Assembly (NCBI GenBank): GCA_026398735.1
Contig: JAPLSH010000020.1
Location: forward strand, 52,296-110,774
Length of the DNA: 58,479 nt
From: Pseudomonadota bacterium
GTDB lineage: Bacteria > Pseudomonadota > Gammaproteobacteria > Steroidobacterales > Steroidobacteraceae
Direction: 5' to 3'
Under the pieces are notes generated by a model. The model was not told the DNA's origin, did no database searches, and saw only the letters and a list, made by a program, of their open reading frames with translations. The position numbers and the translations under genes are program-made. The first letter of the stretch is position 1. The number at the start of each line of letters is the position of its first letter. Shown here one piece after another: positions 51,768 to 58,479 of the stretch.

Positions 51768-52417
51768 TCCGGCAACTCTCTGTTGAGCAGTTCGGCGCCT
51801 TTGAGCGCCAGTTGAACGGAACTGCTTACACCTAGCTTCTGCTTGATGGCCGATTGATGATTGGCCACGGTTTTGGGTGTCAGATGCAGGGAATCAGCAA
51901 TATTGCGGATCGACTGCCCTGCCACCAGTAGCCTCAGCACTTCAAACTCTCGCGACGACAATCGCTCAGGTGCTTGCCCCTCGGCACCGGCACTTCGCAG
52001 GGCCAGATGCTGAGCTGCATCCTGGCTCAGATATTTTCGACCTTGTGCTACAGCATCCACGGCGGCCACCAATACCTCTGGCGCACTGGCCTTGGTCACA
52101 AACCCGCAGGCTCCTGCCTGCAGGGCGCGCTGCACATAGATCGGTTCGTCATACATGCTGAACATCAGCACTTTGGCTTGAGTGTTGAGCAGCAGAATGC
52201 GGCGCAAGGCCTCTATGCCGCTGACCCCTGGTAACGCGATGTCCATGACCACTACGTCTGGGGAGAGTTCTGAAAAAAACCGCAGTGCTGCCTCGGCGTC
52301 TGAGCACTCTCCAGCGACGATGATGTGCTCGCAGGCTTCCAGCAGTCGTCGATAGCCTTGGCGTACCACGGCATGGTCATCAACAAGCAGCACGCGAATG
52401 GGAAGCTGGGCTGACAT
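51764..52417 (-). CDS. LuxR/NarL-type response regulator
   Basis: A 217-residue response regulator: receiver domain with acidic pocket 'LVDDHAVV', phosphoacceptor D59 in 'VVVMDIALPG' and the 'VTKASAP' lysine; then a LuxR helix-turn-helix 'LSSREFEVLRLLVAGQSIRN' and 'LTPKTVANHQSAIKQKLG'. The ATG at 52417 overlaps the kinase stop (TGATG), a typical paired arrangement. Its targets probably include the divergent TonB receptor gene. Confidence 0.9.
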   Translation of the reverse strand: MSAQLPIRVLLVDDHAVVRQGYRRLLEACEHIIVAGECSDAEAALRFFSELSPDVVVMDIALPGVSGIEALRRILLLNTQAKVLMFSMYDEPIYVQRALQAGACGFVTKASAPEVLVAAVDAVAQGRKYLSQDAAQHLALRSAGAEGQAPERLSSREFEVLRLLVAGQSIRNIADSLHLTPKTVANHQSAIKQKLGVSSSVQLALKGAELLNRELPD

Positions 52418-53376
52418 CAATCGTGACCTGTCGCTGCAATGCAGGCTTGCATAGTAAAGCCCTCGCCGGGTGCCGTTCGCACCGACCACTGCCCGCCCAT
52501 TTGCATGACTCTCTCGGCTATTCCCCGCAGGCCATGCCCGTTACGGTGCTGTGAGGCCTCGCAGCCGCGGCCGTCATCCTCAACACACACCTGGAGCTGG
52601 TCCGGTTTGCCACCTTGTCCGGAGTGACGCAGCAGTTTGAGCGTGACCTGAGAGGCACCGGAATGCCGTGCGCAGTTAGTGAGGCCTTCCTGAGCAATTC
52701 GAAACAGTGTCAGCGTGGTCAGTTCGCCTAGATCGTCAAATTCGCCTATGACTTGCAGCTCAAAGGCGGTGTCGGGCAGCGCCTGTTGCCAGCGGTCAAT
52801 GCAGCTCTCCACTGCTGCAACCAGACCCAGTTCATCCAGTCCTGTGGGTCGTAAGCGCTTTATAAGGTCGCCGACTACGGCATGTAGGTGGTCGGCAGCG
52901 TGCACGATACGTTCAGCTGCGGCAGCGTTTTGCGGATGGTGGATGGGACCGTGAGCGACAATGCTGCAGGCATCTAGTTTGATGGCGTTGGAGTACTGGC
53001 CCAGTTCATCGTGCAGCTCTCTGGCAAGGCGTTTGCGTTCTGCCTCGACACTGCGCAGTGTTGCATGTGCCAGATGCTGGTTATCCGCTAAGGCAACTGC
53101 CAGCTGTTGCTGAGTTAGTAAGTGGGCCTGCACTTGAGCCTGTGCCTGACGTGACCTTCGCCAGGATAGCCATGCCAAGCCGGCGGCCAATGTGAAGGCT
53201 GTCAACGTCCATTCGTCAACCTGGGCAGCTTCAAGACCCCGTGTCGCGGAGAACACCTGTTCGCTCCATTCAAAGCGCATTGACAGTGCGGCTACCGTGG
53301 CAGTGCCCACCACCACGCCTATCAGATCGCGTTGAGGAAAAAAGGGTTTGGGCTGTCGTGGTGTGGAATTGTGCAT
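52417..53376 (-). CDS. Sensor histidine kinase (HisKA_3 family)
   Basis: A 319-residue membrane kinase. Two hydrophobic segments (about 18-33 and 56-71) flank a short periplasmic loop of ~22 residues, too small for a large sensor. The phosphorylated histidine is H122 in 'LARELHDELGQ', and the ATPase domain shows 'EDDGRGCEASQHRNGHGLRGIAERV' (G1/G2 boxes within this). It pairs with the downstream regulator and is divergent from the TonB receptor gene. Confidence 0.9.
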   Translation of the reverse strand: MHNSTPRQPKPFFPQRDLIGVVVGTATVAALSMRFEWSEQVFSATRGLEAAQVDEWTLTAFTLAAGLAWLSWRRSRQAQAQVQAHLLTQQQLAVALADNQHLAHATLRSVEAERKRLARELHDELGQYSNAIKLDACSIVAHGPIHHPQNAAAAERIVHAADHLHAVVGDLIKRLRPTGLDELGLVAAVESCIDRWQQALPDTAFELQVIGEFDDLGELTTLTLFRIAQEGLTNCARHSGASQVTLKLLRHSGQGGKPDQLQVCVEDDGRGCEASQHRNGHGLRGIAERVMQMGGQWSVRTAPGEGFTMQACIAATGHD

Positions 53377-53392
53377 AGCAATGGTCCTTGCG

Positions 53393-53422
53393 TCGGGAAA
53401 AACTCCCGGCCCTTTCGGGAAA
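53393..53422. promoter_or_regulatory. Direct/inverted repeats between sensor kinase and TonB receptor genes
   Basis: TCGGGAAA occurs at 53393-53400 and 53415-53422, exactly 22 bases apart (two helical turns); TCCCG between them (53404-53408) pairs with either copy. The arrangement suits a LuxR-type regulator dimer site. Confidence 0.4.
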
Positions 53423-53491
53423 CGCGACTCTGTCGTAATGGCTGGTGCTCAACCACACTGTGCGCATTGGCAGAGTAGTGGAGATAGTCGG

Positions 53492-56008
53492 ATGAGAAAA
53501 GCGCAAGCCGGCAGGGCGTTGGCCCGGGCAGTGCAATGGGGTGGGATGCTCGTGCTGGCCAATTCTGCGGCCGCGCAACAAGGTGCATCTGCTGGCCAGG
53601 ATCAAACTGGCCTTGCCACGGTGGTCGTCACGGGTTTGACACCCCTGTCGTCTCTGGATGGCGAGGCGGTTGGCAGTGCGGCGCAGTCCGCTAGCGCCGA
53701 AGACATCCAGCGTTCCAACGCGACAGATCTGTCGGCCTTCCTTGCACGGTCTATGGGCAGCGTGTACGTGAATGATATGCAGGGCAATCCACTACAGCCG
53801 GATATCAACTACCGCGGCTATACCGCTTCGCCGCTGCTGGGAACGGCGCAGGGCTTGTCGGTTTATCTCGATGGCGTGCGACTCAACCAGCCTTTCGGTG
53901 ATGTGGTCAGCTGGGATCTGATTCCGCGCGCTGCCATTCGCACAGTGGTTCTGGTGCCAGGAACCAATCCGGTGTTCGGACTCAATTCGCTCGGTGGCGC
54001 GTTGTCACTGCGCAGTAAAGATGGCTTTGCTGATCCGGGCACTGCACTGCAGGTGGGTGTGGGTTCTTTTAACCGTACCCAGTGGGAGGTTGAATCCGGT
54101 GGTAGTCGCGGCGATTGGGGTTGGTATGTCACGGCAAATCGCTTTAAGGAAGATGGCTGGCGTGAGGCGTCACCTAGTGAGGCCGAGCAGCTGTTTACCA
54201 AGCTCAGCTGGCGCCATGCCAACACCGCGGTGTCGGTGTTTGGTTCTGCAGCAGACACGCAGCTGACAGGCAACGGCATGCAGGAAAGGCGTTTGCTGGC
54301 TGCAGACCGCAGTTCTGTTTACACCAAGCCGGATGTCACCACCAATAAAGCAGTGCTCGTCGGGCTAGATGTGCAGCATCGGTTTAACAGCGCTCTGACG
54401 TTGGAGGGTAATGCTTGGTATCGCAATATCGCCACGACAACCTTTAACGGCGACCTTAACGAAGGCGCATTGGGTGAGAGCACCTATCAGCCCTCGGTGG
54501 CAGAGCGTGCGGCTCTGGCGGCGGCAGGTTACAGCGGCTTTCCGCTGGCAGGTGAGTCGCAACTCAATACACCCTTTCCGCGCTGGCGTTGCATCGCTAA
54601 TGCACTGCTTAACGACGAGCCTAATGAAAAATGTAATGGGCTGATTACCCAGACTGCTACGTCGCAGCACACCGCCGGCGCCTCAGCGCAGTTGACGTTT
54701 GATCGGTCGCTTGGCTCTCACGCCAATCAACTGGTGCTGGGTGCGGTGCTCGATGACAGCGCGGTGCACTTCGAGCAGGCATCGCAGTTTGGCTATCTTG
54801 CCGAGGACCGCAGAGTTGTTGCAGTCAGTGGGCCTGGCGCCTTTGCAGATGGCACCCAAAGTTCAGAGGGCGCTTTTGATGCGCGCGTTGATCTGGGTGG
54901 CGTGACCCGCGTTCAAAGCTTTTATTTCAGCGACACGCTCAAGGTGCTGCCGCGCTTAGATATGACCCTGTCGGGTCGTTACGATCAGCATCAGGTTCGC
55001 AATCGGGATGCCATCACTCCGGGTGGTGGTCCGGGCTCGCTAGACGGCGATCATCGCTTCAGTCGTTTTAATCCGTCGCTGGGCTTGAGCTACAACGCCG
55101 GCGGCGCGCTGTCGCTGTCGGCGCGTTACAGCCAAGGCAGTCGAGCACCCTCGTCGATAGAGCTCGGCTGCGCTGATCCGGCTAATCCTTGCCGCTTACC
55201 CAATGCCATGGCGGGTGATCCCCCACTTAAACAGGTAGTGACTTCCAATTGGGAGTTGGGTGCTCGCGGCCGGCTGCTCGGCGTGGCGCTCTGGTCGGCA
55301 AATGTGTTTCGCGCTGACAACCATGACGACATTTTGTTTGTCGCAGACGACCAGGCAGGGTACGGCTACTTTCGCAATTTTGGCAGCACCCGCAGGCAGG
55401 GTGTTGAGCTCGGTGCCGATGGCCGGTTAGGCCCGCTGTTGCTGGGACTGCATTACACGTTGCTAGATGCGACGTTCCAGAGCGCCGAGACAGTGCAGGG
55501 CTCCAGTAACAGCAGCGTCAGTGCTGTGGCGCCCGGTTTTGAGGGAACAATCGATATACAGCCTGGGAATCGTATTCCGCTGGTGCCTGCACAGATCGTT
55601 AAGGTGAGTTTGGTTTGGGACTTATCACCAGCCGTGAGTGTGGATGCCGATATGGCCTACATCGGTAGGACCCATGCGCGCGGCAATGAAAACAACCAGC
55701 ATCAACCCGATGGGGTGTATTACCTCGGCGCCGGCAGTACGGGTGGTTATGCCGTGGTGAATCTGGGTCTGCACTGGCAGGCAGATGAGCAGCTCAAGCT
55801 GTTTGTGCAGATCAACAACGTGCTCGATCGCAAGTACGGCAACGCGGCGCAATTGGGCGCCACAGGCTTTACGGCAAATGGTGCCTTTATTTCCAGACCG
55901 TTTGCTGCGCCGGTCATCGCGGCTGAGCGCCCCCTGCAGCACAGTGCTTTCTTGGCGCCAGGTGCGCCTCGTATGCTGTGGATGGGTGTGCGCTATACGC
56001 TCGATTGA
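53492..56008 (+). CDS. TonB-dependent outer membrane receptor
   Basis: An 838-residue receptor. The signal peptide ends 'ANSAAAQ'; a TonB box-like 'TVVVTG' follows at about residue 45. The plug domain has '[17 protein letters not shown]' and '[18 protein letters not shown]'. The barrel contains repeated aromatic strands and a cysteine-bearing extracellular loop ('[18 protein letters not shown]') and 'GCADPANPC'. '[13 protein letters not shown]' and C-terminal 'GVRYTLD' are typical, though the last residue is not aromatic. The substrate is unknown. ATG 53492 has GGAGA upstream; earlier in-frame starts lack a signal. A two-component system lies divergently upstream. Confidence 0.9.
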   Translation: MRKAQAGRALARAVQWGGMLVLANSAAAQQGASAGQDQTGLATVVVTGLTPLSSLDGEAVGSAAQSASAEDIQRSNATDLSAFLARSMGSVYVNDMQGNPLQPDINYRGYTASPLLGTAQGLSVYLDGVRLNQPFGDVVSWDLIPRAAIRTVVLVPGTNPVFGLNSLGGALSLRSKDGFADPGTALQVGVGSFNRTQWEVESGGSRGDWGWYVTANRFKEDGWREASPSEAEQLFTKLSWRHANTAVSVFGSAADTQLTGNGMQERRLLAADRSSVYTKPDVTTNKAVLVGLDVQHRFNSALTLEGNAWYRNIATTTFNGDLNEGALGESTYQPSVAERAALAAAGYSGFPLAGESQLNTPFPRWRCIANALLNDEPNEKCNGLITQTATSQHTAGASAQLTFDRSLGSHANQLVLGAVLDDSAVHFEQASQFGYLAEDRRVVAVSGPGAFADGTQSSEGAFDARVDLGGVTRVQSFYFSDTLKVLPRLDMTLSGRYDQHQVRNRDAITPGGGPGSLDGDHRFSRFNPSLGLSYNAGGALSLSARYSQGSRAPSSIELGCADPANPCRLPNAMAGDPPLKQVVTSNWELGARGRLLGVALWSANVFRADNHDDILFVADDQAGYGYFRNFGSTRRQGVELGADGRLGPLLLGLHYTLLDATFQSAETVQGSSNSSVSAVAPGFEGTIDIQPGNRIPLVPAQIVKVSLVWDLSPAVSVDADMAYIGRTHARGNENNQHQPDGVYYLGAGSTGGYAVVNLGLHWQADEQLKLFVQINNVLDRKYGNAAQLGATGFTANGAFISRPFAAPVIAAERPLQHSAFLAPGAPRMLWMGVRYTLD

Positions 56009-56014
56009 GTAGGT

Positions 56015-56971
56015 TCAGCTGCCGGTGTTGTGCGGATGTGGTAGGGCAGGCACTCGCAAGACACCGTGCAGCAGGTCGAAGGTGACGGGTGTGTGGCCAA
56101 CCACTTGTCCGTCGCATTGCACAGCCATCGGTGGATTCAGCACCAAGTGTCCTTGTGCGGCACGTGCGTACTGAACATTCGGGTCGCTGTGCAGCCGCCC
56201 ATTGAACAGCTTGGGCAGGCTGAGCAGGTTGTACCAAGGGCCGGCGTCTGCGACGGTCACAAAATCCAGCAGCCCATCGTCGTCGCGCGCTCCCGGCGCG
56301 ACATGCATGCCGCCGCCCACTCGCGGGCCTATGCAGCCGAAGGCGACCATGCTGCGAGGGCTGCCTAGGCTTGAGGGTGTTGACGTATCGCTGGCGCCCT
56401 GCAGATGCAGTTGCAGCGCGGGGCCTTTAAAGCTGAACAGGCCCCGTACCAGAGCGCTGACATACGCCAGTTGCCGCGGCCCACGTCGCGACAGCAAGCC
56501 CAACACATGGGTATCGAAGCCTGCACCGGCTTCGACAACAAAGTATTGAATCCGGCCATCGGCAAAACGCAATCGACCGACGTCATGTGGTCTGTCTGTT
56601 GTGCGTGCGATGGCGTTGGCCCATTGCTGTGTAGCGCGTGGCAGTGACAGCTGTCGTGCCCAGTCGTTGCCCGTGCCCGCAGGCGCCACAGCAAGCCAAG
56701 GCCTGGGCTGGCTCAGGTCTGTGAACGCAGCGCCAAAGCCGTTAAGCACTTCGTTCACGGTACCGTCACCACCCACGGCGATAAATCGCCGAGTCCCTGT
56801 TTCCCAAGCATGGGCCACGATTGCGCTGGCTTCGTGGGCCTGCACAGTCCAGCGCACCCGATGCGACACTCCCGCGGCCTGCAGTGCGCGGGCAAGCCTA
56901 GGCCAGAGCTTTTTTGCGCGGCCCGCGCCCGCCATCGGGTTGGCGATCACCAACACAGACTCTTCTTGCAC
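56015..56971 (-). CDS. Diacylglycerol kinase-like lipid kinase
   Basis: A 318-residue DAGK catalytic-domain protein of the YegS/BmrU type. 'VIANPMAGAGRAKKLW', 'IAVGGDGTVNEVLNGF' (nucleotide motif GGDGT) and 'VAPAGTGNDWARQL' are the three hallmark blocks; 'APGARDDDGLLDFV' follows. These enzymes phosphorylate lipids, diacylglycerol, sphingosine or glycans. The GTG at 56971 gives the usual start close to 'VLVIANP'; the reading frame extends further but would add an unrelated tail. Confidence 0.87.
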   Translation of the reverse strand: MQEESVLVIANPMAGAGRAKKLWPRLARALQAAGVSHRVRWTVQAHEASAIVAHAWETGTRRFIAVGGDGTVNEVLNGFGAAFTDLSQPRPWLAVAPAGTGNDWARQLSLPRATQQWANAIARTTDRPHDVGRLRFADGRIQYFVVEAGAGFDTHVLGLLSRRGPRQLAYVSALVRGLFSFKGPALQLHLQGASDTSTPSSLGSPRSMVAFGCIGPRVGGGMHVAPGARDDDGLLDFVTVADAGPWYNLLSLPKLFNGRLHSDPNVQYARAAQGHLVLNPPMAVQCDGQVVGHTPVTFDLLHGVLRVPALPHPHNTGS

Positions 56972-57061
56972 GAGGTGCCTTTTGGTCAGTTGACGTGTTT
57001 GGTTGTGGGTGCCGAGTGTGTTTGTTACCGTGAATCGGTAATCAATAACAAGGGGGACGCT

Positions 57062-58479
57062 ATGACGATCCTTCCACCTGGGGTGTCGGCGCGGCAATTT
57101 GCCAAGGCGCTGGCTGAGTTCGCGGCAGTTGTGGGCGCCGATTGGGTCCTCAGCAGCGAAGAAGATCTGCAGCCGTATCGCGACCACTTTTCGCTGCTCA
57201 AAGACCAGCCTGACGAATTGCAGGCCAGTGCAGCAGTGTGTCCGGCAGATGTGGCACAGGTCCAGGCCATCGTGCGTATCGCTAACCGCTACAAAACCCC
57301 GTTATTTGCGATTTCTACTGGCAAAAACTTTGCCTATGGCGGCCCGGCACCCAACGTGCGCGGTAGCGTCACCGTCGATTTAAAGCGCATGAATCGTGTG
57401 CTTGAGTTGGATGAAAAGCGCCACTTTGTGTTGGTGGAGCCGGGCGTGTCCTATATGGACCTGTATCGCTATATCCAGGAGCGCAACCTGAAGGTCTGGG
57501 TCGACACAGCCGATGTCGGTTGGGGCGGCTTGATGGGCAACGCCTTGGAGCATGGTGTGGGCTACACCCTCGGGCCGTACCGAGACCACTTTTCAGCGCA
57601 CTGCGGCATGGAAGTGGTGCTACCTGATGGCGACTTGATGCGCACCGGCATGGGTGCGCTATCGGGTTCGGGGGGCTGGCAGGATTACAAACACGGGTTC
57701 GGTCCGGATCCCGCGGGACTGTTTGCTCAAGGTGGCTTTGGCATTGTGGTCAAGATGGGTTTTCGGCTCATGCCCCAGCCCGAGCACTGGCGTACAGGGT
57801 TGGTGACGGTACCCAAGCGGCGCGATCTCATTCCGATGGTCGATACCGTCAATTATCTTACCGACCTGTTCATCATTGGTGAGCCGTTGTATGGCTCGCC
57901 GCTGCGTATCCTGCGTGACGACAAAGCCTTTCTGCAGGCAGCCGATAGCTTTGATGAAGCAGCATTGGATCGCGTTGCCGCTGAGCACTCACTGCATTCA
58001 TGGCAGGTCGAGTTGCAGTTCTACGGATCAGAGAAAACCACGCTGGCCAACTGGGAGTGGGCCAAGGAACTGATGCTGCGCAATATTCCCGGTGCGCAGT
58101 GCTTTGACGGCGAATCATTGCCAGTGCCTGTGACGCAAGAACAAATAGAGCGGTCCACGCGCCCTTATCCAGCGCCTTATGCTTCGCAAATGCGGCGCAA
58201 CGTCATGCATGGTGTGCCCAAGCTCTATACGTGGTGGATGCCCAGTCGCACCGACGACTTCCCCGACAGCTGGAATCAATCGCATCTGGGTTTGTTTTCT
58301 GTTGTGGGGCGCAGTGGCGCCGCGGTGCTGCAAGCGCAGAGGGACTTTGATCGTGTTGCGCGCGACATGGGCAGCAAACCTGCCATGCCTTATGCGATCA
58401 GTACGCCGTTGAACTGGAACCAATCCGCTTTCCTGTTGGGCAACGGCGCGTTTGGCAGCGCTACGCGCAATGAGGAAAC
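57062..58479 (+). CDS. p-cresol methylhydroxylase/vanillyl-alcohol-oxidase-type flavoprotein (3' end outside window)
   Basis: At least 472 residues run to the window edge with no stop. The FAD-binding region 'ISTGKNFAYGGPAP' is followed by 'FVLVEPGVSYMDLYRYIQE' and 'GVGYTLGPYRDHFSAHCGME'. 'VVLPDGDLMRTGMGAL' and 'FGIVVKMGFRLMPQPE' are characteristic of the VAO family's 4-alkylphenol oxidases (PchF, EugO, VAO). These oxidise para-alkyl phenols by hydride transfer and often pass electrons to a c-type cytochrome subunit. The family can carry covalent FAD; the linking residue cannot be assigned here. Missing is the C-terminal cap, perhaps 50-60 residues. ATG 57062 follows a GGGGG run. Confidence 0.88.
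   Translation, partial: MTILPPGVSARQFAKALAEFAAVVGADWVLSSEEDLQPYRDHFSLLKDQPDELQASAAVCPADVAQVQAIVRIANRYKTPLFAISTGKNFAYGGPAPNVRGSVTVDLKRMNRVLELDEKRHFVLVEPGVSYMDLYRYIQERNLKVWVDTADVGWGGLMGNALEHGVGYTLGPYRDHFSAHCGMEVVLPDGDLMRTGMGALSGSGGWQDYKHGFGPDPAGLFAQGGFGIVVKMGFRLMPQPEHWRTGLVTVPKRRDLIPMVDTVNYLTDLFIIGEPLYGSPLRILRDDKAFLQAADSFDEAALDRVAAEHSLHSWQVELQFYGSEKTTLANWEWAKELMLRNIPGAQCFDGESLPVPVTQEQIERSTRPYPAPYASQMRRNVMHGVPKLYTWWMPSRTDDFPDSWNQSHLGLFSVVGRSGAAVLQAQRDFDRVARDMGSKPAMPYAISTPLNWNQSAFLLGNGAFGSATRNEE

Noticed and set aside
1-58479. CRISPR arrays, tRNA/rRNA genes, insertion sequences or prophage
   Set aside because: No regular repeat-spacer pattern, no transposase or integrase reading frame, and gaps between genes are too short for rRNA; none supported.

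Overview
The window is about 58 kb of gene-dense, roughly 60% GC DNA that looks like the chromosome of a Gram-negative heterotrophic proteobacterium. The evidence is lipid A and KDO genes, TonB receptors, Tat substrates, c-type cytochromes, an OxyR-type site and a sigma-54 promoter. The order exbD-msbA-lpxK-Trm112-kdsB is most familiar from gammaproteobacteria of the Xanthomonadales/Nevskiales kind, but taxonomy cannot be fixed from this alone. I see no rRNA, tRNA, CRISPR array, insertion sequence or prophage.

Layout. (1) 1-4379: envelope operon (ExbD end, msbA, lpxK, Trm112-like, kdsB, DUF2721). (2) 4406-12196: one-carbon oxidation, with glutathione-dependent formaldehyde dehydrogenase, a MarR regulator, and an NAD-linked molybdenum formate dehydrogenase operon (fdsG-fdsB-fdsA-fdhD-fdsD). 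(3) 12200-17553: divergent homoprotocatechuate (3,4-dihydroxyphenylacetate) meta-cleavage cluster with HpaR and a palindromic operator. It uses a LigA/LigB-type ring-cleavage enzyme and a DapA-like aldolase candidate. (4) 17623-26573: ATP-grasp/alpha-E pair, then a MarR-DUF3237-hydroxyacyl-CoA dehydrogenase-FAH hydrolase-MFS-antiporter run that reads like an uncharacterised acyl-CoA catabolic operon. (5) 26581-35440: glycosyltransferase, WYL regulator, ahpF/ahpC with a clear OxyR-type site, Cho nuclease, YbiT-type ABC-F protein and a cation/proton antiporter. (6) 35451-37794: a Tat-exported thiamine-diphosphate enzyme co-transcribed with a c-type cytochrome, the most unusual unit here. (7) 37982-43143: sulfate ABC transporter sbp-cysTWA behind a near-perfect sigma-54 promoter, a convergent single-domain sigma-54 activator (SfnR-like), and the internally deleted relic of a TonB receptor. 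(8) 43251-45682: copper oxidase CopA and CopB. (9) 45684-48362: LysR regulator divergent from an SbtA-type sodium/bicarbonate transporter, a ferredoxin and DUF3429. (10) 48395-58479: LOG protein, class II cytochrome-like protein, aromatic-acid MFS transporter, CmcJ/NvfI-type protein, a two-component system divergent from a TonB receptor, a diacylglycerol-kinase-like protein, and the start of a p-cresol-methylhydroxylase/vanillyl-alcohol-oxidase-type flavoprotein cut by the window edge.

Together the accessory genes describe an organism that oxidises aromatic compounds and C1 units, scavenges sulfur under sigma-54 control and manages copper and peroxide stress. Functions of named families are from established knowledge. 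Links between clusters, and substrates of the uncharacterised enzymes, are inference.
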